Shown: positions 35,214-46,246 of the stretch, one piece after another
Layout of the letters: each line of letters begins with the position of its first letter
Numbering within the stretch: position 1 is the stretch's first letter
NCBI GenBank assembly: GCA_003550325.1
Contig: QKWP01000421.1
Coordinates: 257,205 to 321,204, forward strand
Direction: 5' to 3'
Source: Gigaspora rosea
Lineage: Eukaryota > Glomeromycota > Glomeromycetes > Diversisporales > Gigasporaceae
DNA length: 64,000 bases
Translations under genes and position numbers: made by a program
Notes under the pieces: model-generated
Database searches by the model: none
What the model was told of the DNA's origin: nothing
The model's input: only the letters and a program-made list of their open reading frames with translations

Positions 35214-35844
35214 AGGTGCCATCCATTATCCAGTATAATGCTCTAGATAAATGTTGTATATTGGCCTTTGTGGTAAACAAGAGAATTCTATCCTTCCCAA
35301 TTATAGAATCTCTTACTAAAAAATTCTCCCCATTTAATGCCGAACAAAGCGAATTAGGTATGTTAATGTCATCAAGATTTTGGGGTTGCGCCGGCATATC
35401 TGCTCTTCTAATATGTTTGATTCATATGATGGTACATAGGGATAGATTTCTCCTGGAATACTAACTATAGTATTTTGAATTACTTGAGCTGGTTGGTTGG
35501 TCATTTGTTTCTTTAGCTTGTTCTTTTATATGAGCAATACTTTTATCTACTTCGGCACTACTCGCTTGTGGAGAGTGATTATGGTCACTGAAGTGTTTAA
35601 GGTAGTGTAAATTATTTATAAATTTTGTTATGGCTTGACCTTTATACTCAAGTGACTTTCTTTTTTCACAACACCAGTAGTACGCAGTGAAGAATATTTA
35701 ATGTTCTCAATGTTCTCAAGAACATTCAAAAAAATTTGAGAACACTACAATTAGAAATCATATTCTCTTTTAAGAACAAGCTAAGAACATAAAATTTATA
35801 ATTTATGTTCTCATAAGATATATATAAAATTAATAATAATAAGG

Positions 35845-36446
35845 GAAGTGCAGTAAATTACATAATTTTCTAGTGGGGTCTGCCACCTATCACGTCCTAT
35901 ATATATATATATATATAGTATAAATAGCCAATAATTTTGAAGTAAAATCGATTTTTAGTTAATCACAGATAGTTGCTACATAGTAAAGTCTAAATTTTAC
36001 TAAGCAAATTGATTAAAATCGCTTAAGTAAACTTATTCAGCAGGTCAAAATACACTTACTACAAAATTTGTATAAGTATTGAAGAACTTTTTATTAATTG
36101 ATTTTTAATTTTTACGTTCGTCGAATATATTTTTTTAAAAAATTTTAAATTTTTTGTCAAAAGTAAAAATCAAAAGTCAATTAATAAAAACTTCTCCAAT
36201 ACTTATGAAAATTTTGTAGTAAGTGTATTTTGACCTGCTGAATAAGTTTATTTAAGCGATTTTAATCGATTTGCTTAGTAAACTTTAGACTTTACTATGT
36301 AGCAACATTTGTCGATTGTGGAGTATCTTATTTTTAGGTCAAAGATTTTTTTTAAATATTATAAAATTTGATTGATCAATAGTCCTATCACTAGGGAGGG
36401 GGTCAGGACCTATGTAAACCCTAATCATGTAATTTACTGCACTTCC
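35845..36446. mobile_element. MITE-like element with GGAAGTGCAGTAAATTACAT ends
   Basis: Terminal inverted repeats of about 20 bp (GAAGTGCAGTAAATTACAT at 35845 and its complement ending at 36446). A second inverted pair lies inside (AGTAAAGTCTAAATTTTACT, GCAGGTCAAAATACACTTAC and others at 35960-36110 against 36170-36310). No target duplication is evident. Non-coding. Confidence 0.65.
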
Positions 36447-36492
36447 TTTACTGAGTGAATTTTTTTACAACAAAATTTAATTAAGAAATAAA

Positions 36493-36600
36493 ATGCGAAT
36501 TGATACTTTTAATTATCTTTTAATAATCAAAGCTAATAGTCCTTCTTATAAAAAATTTACTTTTCAAAAAGCTTATGATTTTTGGGCTAGTTCTTCTCAT
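36493..36600 (+). CDS. Short unrecognised coding fragment cut by LINE G/F
   Basis: An open frame (RIDTFNYLLIIKANS, KKFTFQKAYDFWASS) ends in the T-run that is the poly(A) of the minus-strand LINE. It looks like genuine protein sequence truncated by the insertion. No domain is recognised. Confidence 0.25.
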
Positions 36601-37205
36601 TTTTTTTTTTTAAAATTTCTCAGTCATATGACCGAGGTGCAGTTGGCGCTCTTTATTAAGACTATTACAATTTTACATGTTCTTGACTACATTAAATTTT
36701 AAGGCATTATAAACTCGGTTTATTTTGGGGGAAATTGAAATGTAACTGCCAGAGTTCTTTTTTGAGCTGGAACTCAGCTTGCCATATGGCTCCGGTTCTG
36801 GTCATTATCTCTCCGCCCCATTTGGCTTTTGCGAATAAGCACCATATTGTGTATATTACCTGAATATGAAGCCACTGAGCGGCTTGCTGTTTCATCTTCT
36901 CGTTTACGTTACCAGCTTTAAGTGCTTCTTGGGGTGTGGAAGGAGGGATCATACCCACTGTAATATCCTGGCAACTTGCCATATTTCTTTACTCAAGTCA
37001 CATTCGATAACGAAATGCTCGATGATTTGTCTGGTGTCAGCACACGATATGCAATTGCCCCTGTGTTCTGGGTCTAGATGTCGTGTTCAGTACGCAGTCG
37101 CCAGCAAATGTCCAGTTTTTTGTTAGTGTGCTCTTGTCCGGTTGGTTATTTTTTTCCAAAGTTACGTTGATCCCACATCTTATTGCATTTAATCGCCACA
37201 CTATC
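36601..37205 (-). mobile_element. LINE G/F, 3' part
   Basis: This is the 3' end of a LINE of the same subfamily as LINE E: T-run at 36601-36611, 3' stem-loop region at 36637-36649 (GTGC/GCGC, one pair lost) and AATAAA just beyond. It encodes the C-terminus of ORF2 (QQAAQWLHIQVIYTIWCLFAKAK, 36707-36982) and part of the region before it (VWRLNAIRCGINV, near 37190). It breaks off at CACACTATC (37197-37205), which reappears as CGCACTATC at 52779-52787 where the same ORF continues; the Mutator-like element between has split it. Confidence 0.8.
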
Positions 37206-37404
37206 AAGAGTGCCAGAATGTAGGTGAGATTTTTTGGGTCACGTGACAACCCGATCTCCGATCCAGGTCGGGATCCCGTGATCCGGAATAGTCAAAATTT
37301 AACTCTCTGATTGGCTATTTCCTCTCCAGGTGTGTGTTTGTATTATCCGTGCAAATAAGTGATCTGCCCAACAACCAACCCAACAACACGCACACAAGAA
37401 ACAA

Positions 37405-37562
37405 GCGAAATTTTTTTTTTCTTCTTCTTTCTTTTTTCTTTAATCGTTTTACGATTTTTTTTTTCTTCTTCTTTCTTTTTTTTTTCTTTAATCGTTTTAC
37501 GATTTTTTTTTTCTTTTTTTCTTTAATCGTTTTACAGTTTTTTTTTTTCTTTCTTTTTTTTT
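37405..37562 (+). repeat. Pyrimidine-rich tandem repeat (TTTAATCGTTTTACGA unit)
   Basis: Three to four units, each a T/C run of 25 to 35 bases followed by CTTTAATCGTTTTACGA, close to the left end of the Mutator-like element. Non-coding. Confidence 0.7.
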
Positions 37563-37656
37563 AGAGTGTTGCTAATTTGCCCCCCGAGTTAAATAACCTG
37601 GTCATGTGAAGTGGTATAAACCAATTATATTATACTTACAAATATTGTTTTGGGGG

Positions 37657-38079
37657 CAGGAACACAGAAATTTTTCGAAAGCAATTTTTTGAAAGAAATT
37701 GAAATTTTTGCTCCAAATCGAAATTTTTTGAAATTTGGCCAAATTTGATCAAAATTTCTCGAAATTTGGCAAAATTTAATCAAAATTTATCGAAATTTTT
37801 GGCAAAATCATAAAAAATCACATGAAGATAATATTATTGGCCAAAAAAAATACAAAAAGGAAATACCGAAGATCACATGATAATACAGTAATAATATTAT
37901 TGGACGAGAACAACATTAAAAAAATTTTTTTATGCTAATCTCGAAATTTATCGAAATTTTTGCACAAATCGATTGAAATTTATCGAAATTTTGCATAAAT
38001 CAATCGAAATTTATCGAAATTTTTACAAAAATTGACCGAAATTTTTGCTTTAAATCGAAATAATATTTCTGTGTCCCTG
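37657..38079. mobile_element. 423-bp hAT-like MITE with TCGAAATTT-rich interior
   Basis: Ends CAGGAACACAGAAAT and, reversed, CAGGGACACAGAAAT, flanked by an exact 8-bp duplication TTTGGGGG (37649-37656 and 38080-38087). CAGGG ends plus 8 bp fit hAT. The interior is a run of AAATTTATCGAAATTT words that can fold on itself. Confidence 0.8.
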
Positions 38080-38087
38080 TTTGGGGG

Positions 38088-39334
38088 TTACATAACCACC
38101 CCAGCATCGCGGTCAAAATTACACTATAACGTGATTTTGTGTGGCGTAAACCAATAGCAAGTCATGCTTTGGTGTAATATAATACAAGCAGAAGATCAAA
38201 ACGACGCCCTAACAAAAAAAATTCTTTGAGTAATTTTGCTGTATATCATGCTAACATCAAGCCCTAACTCTAACTTAAACAGCACACTGTGTCGCGCAGC
38301 TACTCTAATTTCGTTAGTCTTTTCACTGACTTTTTTGATTATCTGTGATTATTACTGTCACAAAATAAAAACTCATAATTGTTTAGAGTGAAGACGATGC
38401 TAAGGATTAATAACCAAATTTCTTGTCTTTATCCCTAATAAGAAATCACCTTTCGCGCCCTAACAAAAAAATTCCTTGAATAATTTTGCTATATGTCTTG
38501 CTAACATCATCAAGCCCTATAGGAACTCTAACCCTAACTTAAACAAAATGATCGCTTTTTTAAAAATCGCTCATTTTCCATAAGAAATCACCTTTCGCGC
38601 CCTAACAAAAAATTCCTTGAGCAATTTTACTAACATCAAGCCCTAACTTGAACGAACTTGAATTTTTTGGGCATAGTCATGTGCGTAATGGAATACATAA
38701 AGATTGCTAAGAAAGATTTTTCTTGTTAAGGAATTCTCAAATAATTTCTCTCTGTTCTAGTTTGTCAACTGGTTTAAACTTTAGAACATCGTTAATTTGG
38801 CGGCTAAGCTTGTTAACTGTTCCATCAGAATTTTCTAATTAGAAAAGAGGTAAGTAGCGTGAAATTACGAACCAAATATCCTATAATATAGCCGTATAGT
38901 AAGAATTTTTTAAGTAGAACACGTTAAATTTTGCATTACACTGATCTTACAATTAGTTGGCTGTACAAAATTTTGAAGTGTCCTTGGTGTATAGTAGTCT
39001 AAAGATTGATAATATGCGTATATGCACATATTTAAGTAAAGATTCCTGGATCTTAATACTAATCGATTCAGCATTCTTGCATATTTAATATAATAAACCC
39101 GATGAATGAATACGCTTGAGTCAAGTTTTTAAACAATTCTATAAGAATTCAATTTATACTAAAAAGTATACGTATATCACTCGCATATATATCGTATTGT
39201 CTAATAATAGCCTATCTTATCTATCTTACAATACATAGAAAAAATATAAACCCGCCACTGTTATCCGAGCCATGAAAAAAAAAAGCATTAAAAAATGACC
39301 CTTCAAATCACATGCTCGAAATTAATTGAATCAA
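38088..39334. repeat. Non-coding DNA with a threefold GCGCCCTAACAAAAAA repeat
   Basis: The block CGCCCTAACAAAAAAATTC...CTAACATCAAGCCCTAACT occurs at about 38195-38285, 38457-38545 and 38598-38655. AAGAAATCACCTTTCGCGCC precedes the last two. The remainder to 39334 is AT-rich, 3' of the transposase gene, with no supported gene. Confidence 0.6.
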
Positions 39335-40090
39335 TTACATATTTGGACATTGTGGTGCATAATGTCCTGTTTGTTTGCATTTTTGGCAATGCCTTACACG
39401 TTTTGATTCACTTTTTGAATTATTTAAATTGTTTGAATTACTTGAACTACTTTCAATGTCATTATCGTTATTCAAAATTATAGCCTTGTCAGTAGGGTGG
39501 TTGGCGCAAAGTAAGTGGCGTCGCCAATGGTATTTTAAAATGGGGCGCGCCACGGCATGCCAATTTAGATGTGGTACAGGTATGGAGAGCCAATCACAAT
39601 AAAACATATAAATATACTATATTATAGCAATAGTATATTATAAATATTAATTGGGGTAGCTGCGTGACGCAGTCGCGCTAAAACCAGGAATGTGATGTAA
39701 ACTGTTATTTTGCTCAACTGGTTATCAATTTATAAACGTCTCACTTGGAACAAGACACACAATGAAACAACTTTCAGGTGTAAAGTATCTTTACTATACG
39801 CTTCTCTTCTCTTTATTCGATACAGTCAAAAGACTAACTTTTGCTCTTTCTATTTATATTAATTCTGCGATTGCATATATTGTATAACACTTATAATTCT
39901 CTAATTTTATTTTTTTAATTGTAATAAAATAAACTCTTAAATTCTACTAATAAAATTGTCTTAGTTACGGTGATCGATAATCACAATACCGTTGCCCAAC
40001 ATTATAATACTTGTCATAATTCTGGTCGACTATATTACCAAATAAGAATTTGAAATACATTTCGTATTAAATCATTAGCAATCACTTTAT

Positions 40091-40435
40091 AGACAACTTA
40101 GTTCATAAACAATTAATTTACAGGCAAGATTATTCTACAGATGGTTACGGTTAATTCACAGACAAAATCATTTTGTTGACAATATATTTAGCCAACAATT
40201 TCTTCATAAATTGCACCAGCTTTACCGTAAATTCTCAAAACAACCGCTATTTCGAGAATTTACGGTAAATTTAAACTTAATTTTAATGACAATGACTAGA
40301 ATTATTGTCTGTGAAGTCTGATGTCATTGAAATAACTGCCAATAAAACAAACTTGTTTGTGAATAATCGATTGTAAAATAATCTTACCTGTAATTAAATT
40401 CTCTGTGAACTAAGTTGTCTGTGAAGTAATTTTTA
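40091..40435. repeat. Imperfect inverted repeat, 345 bp
   Basis: GACAACTTAGTTCAtAaACAATTAATT on the left pairs with the complement of AATTAAATTCTCTGTGAACTAAGTTGTC on the right. The centre is an exact hairpin: CCGTAAATTCTC at 40229 with GAGAATTTACGG ending at 40268. Several CTGTGAA words recur. Probably a MITE nested in the hAT-like element. Confidence 0.55.
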
Positions 40436-40844
40436 GTGAGTTGATGCTACTGAATAGAATATTAAGTAAAAACTCAATAAAATCGAAATAGATAACAATA
40501 AATACATTTGAATCTGATAGCGATAGAGAATATTTTCCTGATTTCGTTCCACCATATGATACATATTATGCGTTCTCAGAATAACACAAATACCAAATCT
40601 GGTGTTGCGATCGGTTAGGAGAGCTTGATAACATTGGGCCGGTTTAGTTCGATCTGAACAAATTGCGATTAAGGTTAAATGGTTTAAACCGATAACTAAT
40701 ACACATAATTACGGGTAAAAGGTTCCTTTTTATTTATACGAATCAATACATTGGATTATTAATCTACAACCCTACTTGTTCTTCCTCCATAAGCTAAAAC
40801 CAAACCCTTATATATTTTTAATTCGTATGGGAGCTTTAATCACT

Positions 40845-40985
40845 CGTTTGGAGATTCAAATCTCCAAACGGGTGATCAAATCTCCAAACGAGTAATTGAC
40901 CACCTGTCTGGAGATTTGATTACCAGTTTGGAGATTTGATCACCCGTTTGGGCTTTGATCCCCTGTTTGGCGATTCAATCACCCG
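40845..40985. repeat. Cluster of inverted GGAGATTTGATCACCCGTTTGG units
   Basis: Seven or so copies of TTTGGAGATTTGATCACC or its complement, about 22 bases each, alternate in orientation over 140 bases and could form several hairpins. Non-coding. Confidence 0.7.
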
Positions 40986-41831
40986 ACTATGCCACAAAAT
41001 ATGCCAAAATAAGAAATAAATAACGATATAATAACAATACTAACTAAAAATAGTAAAACTTGAGGATATAAAACACCACACGAACAGTAGATGTATGTTA
41101 CACCAGCACATTGACATATGAAATTATAGATTTTTAATGTCCAATCAAATGCAAGATTTGCGAATGTAATTCTAGACAGCAGGTAACCATACACACCGTC
41201 AATTTGCATGAATACGTTCCTAGTATTATTATAGAATATAGAATAAATAAATACCTTGTCGTAATATACCCAGGTAACAATAAGAATATAATATTATTAT
41301 TAGTCAGTAATAAAGTATAATCATATTTGTAATTCTACTTATCTTAATAAAATCCGATTTCATTATAAATCTGTCATCGCTTCTCCAATACGCCCCGAAA
41401 TAGCAATCATAAATGCGTCTGGTATCGTAACATGGCATCAGTCGGTGTTCAATACCCATGATTATTTTCAAAAAGTTAGAAGTTTTTAATACAATATAGC
41501 TAGGCATTTATTCCTTAACCGTTTTGCAGACAAATTTGTCTGTAAATTTCTAATCAAAATTGATTTTAATAGAACAACTTATGTAATATAGTATAACCCC
41601 AAACTGGTTCTACCAAAATTGATAACCTGTAATAACTGATAATAGATTGATCTACTACGAATGTTCAACTAATAACCTGCTATTTCTGATAACTATACTC
41701 AAAAAGCAAATTATCAGTTTTATTAGATCAGGTCTATATCTTTGATATGATTGGTCGAATTATAATATAAGCTGATTAAGCAAATTGAAAATCGATACTA
41801 AATCTTTTTTTTTTTGTCTTTTTTTTTTTTT

Positions 41832-42018
41832 NNNNNNNNNNNNNNNNNNNNNNNNNNNNNNNNNNNNNNNNNNNNNNNNNNNNNNNNNNNNNNNNNNNNN
41901 NNNNNNNNNNNNNNNNNNNNNNNNNNNNNNNNNNNNNNNNNNNNNNNNNNNNNNNNNNNNNNNNNNNNNNNNNNNNNNNNNNNNNNNNNNNNNNNNNNNN
42001 NNNNNNNNNNNNNNNNNN
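41832..42018. other. Assembly gap (187 N) between T-runs
   Basis: The unknown bases lie between two poly(T) tracts inside the hAT-like element. Length may be arbitrary. ORFs drawn across it are artefacts. Confidence 0.95.
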
Positions 42019-43099
42019 TTTTTTTTTTTTTTTTTTCTAGATCAGTTTATTGTTTAAGAGATAAATAAAAATTGAAACCAGTTTGTTCAATTCAACTTTA
42101 AATTTGAGTTAATCTGGTTTTAATAGTAATTAACCTTAATAGCAACTGGTTTTAATACATATAATAAATATTAGTTTATTAAAAATAAGTTATATAAAAA
42201 TATATAATTTAAAATTTATATAAATGGTGCACCATATGGCATGCCATGCACCAAAACATATTAATAGCATGCCATTAAAAAATTATTGCGCCAACCACCC
42301 TACTCGTCAGTAATAACTCGAATACCTTTTGCTTTTTTTGTTGGAAGTCTTTCACTTTCACCTCTAGATTTATATCGTTTAGGCTGACATCCTTTATGCT
42401 GTACGTATATGGGGTCACCAATAACCATATTTTTGACATTTTCAACGTGGTTTTGCTGCTTATCCAATTCCGATTTTGTTTTTTCAATAAATCTTTCCAA
42501 GTAATCAACAAGTTCATTAACATTATCCGCACGAATTGCATAATCAAGTGCTTTTTTTGCATGACTCATTCCATAACCATACTTTTGTTTAGAATTTTGT
42601 TTTTCTTGAGTATAAGATGTTCTAATAGTTTTAAGATGATTAAAAAGTAATGGTCGAGAGGTGTGCTGGCTCAATCTATTTTCGACAATTTGGTATGTCG
42701 GAATCGACGAATGAATCTGTTGATCAATGCTGGCTTTTTTATCATTATACCATCATTGTGGAATAAGTGTGATATGAAAACATGCATTTTGGGAGTAAGA
42801 TATCACTTTAAAAAAATGTCTGCAGATAATTCCTCAATTAATAAGCCAAAGACAAGTGCACAAATGAGATCCGTCATCAAGCACAATGACATATTGGGGA
42901 GTTGTCTGCGAAGATCGATGTCTAATTACTTTTCATATTTCTTTAATATTATTCTTCGCTACATAGCCAACTAGCGAAGGAAATAAGGCCTGGGGTTGAT
43001 CGTAGTCATCCTCTCTACCTATTTCTGAATCATAACAATCGTCCGTTGTCTATGGGGGAAAAAAACAGTTCTATACCGCTACTAACAAATAAATCATAT

Positions 43100-43236
43100 T
43101 ACTGTAAACTGCCGTATAAACAGCCCGGGTCTGGTACATTCCACCAAAAAAATTAATTAGTAAAAAAAAGAAAATTATTAGTAAAAATGAGAGGGGGTCT
43201 GATATGTGGGGGGCTGTTTATATGGCAGTTTACGGT
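43100..43236. mobile_element. 137-bp MITE within the transposase intron
   Basis: 26-bp inverted ends TACTGTAAACTGCCGTATAA and TTATATGGCAGTTTACGGTA. It lies wholly inside the inferred intron 43050-43274, so splicing would remove it. A TA flank is possible but not certain. Confidence 0.65.
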
Positions 43237-43537
43237 ATTTGATTGTGCTATTTAAATTTAACACTTATTCTTACTTCCAATAATGAAGACCAGTTATCAA
43301 CTAAAAAAACGGCATAACAAAGCGATTGTGATATTTGATCACATTGCTTTTGAAAAATTTGTGGTGTAAGGTATTCGCGCAATAATTTATTAAGATCAGA
43401 AAAGTATTCCTCTATGATATTGGGTAGTCCTTGTGTTGGTATGTTCATTAATCATTGCTCTTTTTGATTATCTGTTAAATGCCGCTTGGATTTCTTCAAC
43501 AACTTCGGCTAACCTTGAGCATCGGTCAAGCTTTTCA

Positions 43538-44026
43538 TTAAGGGTAGAGGATATGTCGATCATTTTTCATATGATTTTTGTGTCACTATTTTTTCTTTTG
43601 AATATTAAAAAATATTTTATTATGTAAACTGTTTTTAAAAATTAATTAAAATTTGTAGAATAGGTTTTTCTGATTCTAAGTAGTAAAATCATCAAAATTG
43701 GGCAAATATTTATTGAGATACATGTATTTAAAGGTTAGATCATATGATGATCATATGATATTTAATTAATAATCTTGTGTAACCCAGAAAATTTTGAGGC
43801 TCCCCGGAAACTTTACAATATATACAAGTATATTTTTTTAAATATTATATTTGTTAAAATTTTTACTACTATAAAAAACATAATCTAAACTATTTACTAC
43901 AAAAATTTGATAAAGATTAATTGTAATAGTAAAAAGGTTTATTAGTAGCATATTTCTATTTTTTGTAAAATCACGTTGTGATACTAAGATCATATGAAAA
44001 ATGATCGACATACTCCCTACCCTTAA
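43538..44026. mobile_element. TTAA-flanked element 3 in the MULE transposase
   Basis: 489 bp from TTAA 43538-43541 to TTAA 44023-44026, with inverted ends of about 50 bp (TTAAGGGTAG-GATATGTCGATCATTTTTCATATGA). It separates QSTQRAEVSNK from the next transposase segment (EKLDRCSRLAEVVEEIQ). Here simple removal leaves a one-base frame difference, so the host gene has an extra small indel. The interior aligns with the element at 6055-6561. Confidence 0.85.
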
Positions 44027-46246
44027 CTTGTTAGAAACTTCAGCACGTTGCGTGCTCTGGATTCCCGCGGTAAAATGTTTATTAATTGAATAGCTAGCCC
44101 AGCTCTCTTTACAAGAATATAAGGTTTTCATAAGATATGCCTCAGAGGTAGGATATTCTTTGATGATTTCAGCCCATTCAGCTTCAAATTGTTTGTGACA
44201 AAGCGAATTACACATTCTATAAAATTTAGATCGAAATACTTCAAATTGATTGCCCAACTTTTTTCTTAATTTTTTCTTTAGATTTAAATCGATGTGAAAG
44301 ATGCAATGGAAAAAATGGCTGGAAAAAAAAGAGCTGGTAAAAAACAAGTCCAGATTCTTTGTTTAGTTGGTCCTCCGGGAACTGAAGATATCAAAGCGGT
44401 GTCTGCATCTGAATATATAACACCCGAAGTAATTGAACAGGCAATTTTTAATTCGTTTAAAACCCAGAAAAATGAAGCTTCAGTCTCATCTTCCATAAGT
44501 GCTACTGCAGCAATTAAGTTCCTGAAATCGTTATCACCTACTGTAACTAACAGCAAAATCATGTTGTGTCAACAACCACAACATCGTGAAACCTTTCGTA
44601 GGCCCGTATTTGGTCTGGCGACATCCAAAACAATCCTGTTAATCTTCTATCTTCGGGATCAAATTTTGGTTTCACCGTCCATAACGGGTCACTTTTCTTC
44701 TTCTGATACAACTCAGTTAAAGTTTGACAAGCGTCATTCTTTCATGGTTTGATTTGTTTTTTGTAACATTGTATAGCATCACTTAAGTCTTTTTTATTGA
44801 TCTTCTTGCTAGGGAATGATGCAACTAGCAGATTATATTGCATTGTTATACCCAGCCTTTCATGAATCGTCCAGAACTCGATTTTTTCTAGCATTTCATC
44901 ATTTAAACGACGAAATTTCGGCGCAGTTTCTGCAACAAGAGGATTCATAGGATGATTGTGGCCACCCACAATGCTATTAATTTTAACTTCATGTTCAGTT
45001 TTGGGAAATGAAAGATTAACACGCCAAGGACAGTCTATCATTTCCAAATTTCTATCTCTTCTGTTTTCCAATAGAACAACCTTTTTAGGTTCATAATTAC
45101 ATGCTTGACAACATTCAAAAGTATGGCGGCGTATTATTCCATCCCCCGAATCAGTAACACAACATCACTTACGAAAACAAAACCCCTCCAGTTTTGCGTA
45201 ATCCTCAAGGTATGCTTCTGCAATTTTCCATGTTCCAAATTTCATCCCTTCCTTTAGTTTCAATATGCACGAATCTTCATCAGATTCCTCTTCTTCTTGA
45301 ATATCGACAACATTATTATTTTCAGATTCTGGTAATTGAGTCTCAGTGATCGAATCATCTAAAAATGGGATAAAAAATGAAAATACAATCGATAACATCG
45401 AAGGCTTAAAGTTGAAGTTATAATCAAGACGAACCGACAGAAGTATTGACCCCGGAATTGTATTGTCGAGTTTCAGTATTCAAAATGTCTAAATTACCTT
45501 TGAATAAAAAAATATAAGCATCAAGTTAGCAGTTGTAAAGAACAAAAATGCAGGTAAGATGACATAAAAGTGAACAAACCACTAGTGTTATTGTTGGTTT
45601 CAAAGCCATATGGATAAGTTTCAATGGTCAAATTATTTGGACAAAGAATCCGATGATATCAAAAGTTGAATATACATTAGCATTAGGTAAGCAAATATTT
45701 GTATTGAACCAAGATCAAATGCGAAGAAAAACAAATTAAACAAACCGACGATGTTCTTAAAGCCGTTTGGGGGAATTCCACTAAACAAGTCATCTTCGAA
45801 GCCATTTGTGGAAATTACACTGAACAAGTCATTTTCGAATAAAGGATATAGTGGGTAACATTGGAATGTATTCATCTCAGTGTCGGATTCCATTTTGGTA
45901 TGGCAAGGTAAGCGAATAACAAAGAAATTTGGATTAGTAAAAGATGCAATCAAAATTAAATCGGCAATTACATATTACGTACTTTTATTACATCATCAAT
46001 GCAATAAACACCAAGTTAAAATATATTAATATTAATACTAGTTAAAATTATTAATTTTCACCGGGTTAAATAGTTCTATTTATCTAAGTTAAATTTATTA
46101 TTATTTAACTACTAGTTAAAATTAAACGTTTTTTTTTAATATTTTATTTTATTTTATTTTATTTTTTTTAAATTTCACAGTCATATGACCAAGGCGCAGT
46201 TGGCGCTCTTTATTAAGACTATTACGTTCTTGACTACATAAAGTTT

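Larger units (their letters stand above)
33353..35700 (-). pseudogene. Mutator-like (MULE) transposase, FLYWCH type, broken
   Basis: Read leftward from about 35700: a FLYWCH-like finger (WCCEKRKS...HYLKHFSDHNHSPQA), a spacer, then LDDINIPNSLC, ILLFTTKANIQHLSRALYWI and DGTFK (35182-35397). After an insertion at a TTAA site the frame continues exactly with TVPTIFRQLYTIHAPIG and LVYALMTKK (34215-34490). After a second small insertion it continues with TDFELAAISASHDEF and ECFFHLGQSGWRKIQ (about 33840-33990). The end at 33353-33604 (RTSNIVEAWHRHWK) includes the usual C-terminal helix region. D, D and E positions of the DDE fold appear plausible, but stops and frameshifts kill the gene. Its termini were not identified. 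Confidence 0.8.
39493..42302. mobile_element. hAT-like element, 2.8 kb, in the MULE transposase 3' end
   Basis: Inverted ends TAGGGTGGTTGGCGCAA and TTGCGCCAACCACCCTA are exact. The 8-bp flanks are CTTGTCAG (39485-39492) and CTCGTCAG (42303-42310). Joining the flanks gives a continuous transposase frame (RVITDE-AIILNN) leading to the final zinc knuckle. No hAT transposase or BED finger is recognisable inside. Small ORFs at 40979-41209 and 41304-41507 and a peptide-like piece near 40510-40590 (DREYFPDFVPPYD) are unassigned. It contains an N gap. Confidence 0.8.
39335..45893 (-). pseudogene. Mutator-like (MULE) transposase with FAR1, SWIM and CCHC fingers
   Basis: It would cut and paste the surrounding Mutator-like element. 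Likely start ATG 45893-45891 (MESDTEMNTFQCYP); the 5' exons to about 45400 are uncertain. The FAR1-type DNA-binding domain is at 45398-44742 (GTWKIAEAYLEDYAKLEGF, DCPWRVNL, GGHNHPMNP). The MULE catalytic domain runs from DVVVVDTT (44580) through SDADTAL (44284-44562) to QSTQRAEVSN (near 44040). A SWIM finger (CTC...CRHFF) is near 42830-42870. A C-terminal helix (YGMSHAKKALDYA) is at 42300-42674, and a knuckle CQKCKQTGHYAPQC ends at 39335. An intron with GTAAGA and a pyrimidine-AG end fits 43274-43050. Stops near 45165 and in SWIM, plus insertions, inactivate it. Confidence 0.8.

Noticed and set aside
35700..35830. Heat-shock-element-like cluster (TGTTCTCAAGAACATT)
   Set aside because: An exact dyad is present, but it lies at the decayed 5' end of a transposase pseudogene with no promoter or gene beside it; more likely a repeat edge.
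40845..40985. Possible CRISPR-like array of 22-base units
   Set aside because: Units alternate in orientation, have no regular spacers, and the context is eukaryotic transposon DNA.
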